A DNA stretch of 64,000 bases from Brevibacterium yomogidense (lineage in GTDB: Bacteria; Actinomycetota; Actinomycetes; Actinomycetales; Brevibacteriaceae). How positions within the stretch are numbered: the stretch's first letter is position 1; each line of letters begins with the position of its first letter. Shown in pieces: positions 63,980 to 64,000 of the stretch. The position numbers and the translations under genes were made by a program. The DNA is taken from positions 1-64,000 of the forward strand of contig NZ_JABASY010000003.1 in the NCBI RefSeq assembly GCF_016107685.1, in the 5' to 3' direction. Below the pieces are notes generated by a model that made no database searches, was not told where the DNA came from, and worked only from the letters and a program-made list of their open reading frames with translations.

Positions 63980-64000
63980 TCGCGGGCCGCTATCAGGGAC

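Overview
This is core chromosome of a high-GC Gram-positive bacterium, most likely an actinomycete of the order Micrococcales. The GC content is high throughout and GTG/TTG starts are common. The synteny is typically actinobacterial: argCJBDFRGH, LysM gene/lexA, DUF1844/infC/rpmI/rplT/pheST, ftsK/pgsA/cinA/clgR/DUF3046/recA/recX and miaB/miaA/dapF. I cannot name the genus. No prophage, insertion sequence, CRISPR array, toxin-antitoxin pair or tRNA gene was recognised.

Layout. At 1-180 (minus) lie an rRNA-type boxA leader and promoter, so an rrn operon should continue off the left edge. 472-1557 is a CPBP membrane protease and 1688-2977 is tyrS. 3118-11792 is a complete arginine operon read leftwards (argC, J, B, D, F, R, G, H); most junctions are 4-base ATGA or GTGA overlaps, and there is an ARG-box-like site at the argC promoter. 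11933-15679 (plus) holds a quinone reductase and the MetNIQ methionine importer. 15908-25040 (minus) holds infC-rpmI-rplT, an rRNA methylase, pheS-pheT, an SDR oxidoreductase and a UbiB-like kinase; infC appears to start at ATC. 25321-25761 is a DUF1844 gene, followed by a promoter-stem-terminator block that could be a small RNA.

26017-30984 (minus) holds an SOS-type LysM gene, hisC, hisB, an unknown two-helix membrane protein, hisH, hisA/priA and an SseB-like gene. The LysM gene is divergent from lexA (31241-31993) across LexA-box-like sites. 32061-45169 (mostly minus) is a DNA-repair and RNA-modification block: DinG-like helicase, hflX, a plus-strand RsmC-like methyltransferase, dapF, miaA, a LigB-like protein, miaB, a hypothetical, recX, recA, DUF3046, a ClgR-like regulator, cinA and pgsA. 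ftsK follows, divergent from a DUF1846 gene.

50043-56634 is a lactate/glycolate module: malate synthase, an FAD oxidase fused to a GlcG/HbpS-like domain, L-lactate permease and an IclR regulator. Inverted repeats at the oxidase and iclR promoters look like operators. 56748-63921 holds RNase J, dapA, a DUF418 membrane protein, a MalY/PatB lyase, a small TPR-like membrane protein, dapB and sodA.

The window is mostly well-known housekeeping. The parts that deserve a second look are small: the candidate sRNA at about 25842-25990, the infC leader and start, the unannotated membrane gene inside the his operon, the two lactate-module operators, the FAD oxidase-GlcG fusion, a small ORF coupled to clgR, and the LexA network around lexA and recA.
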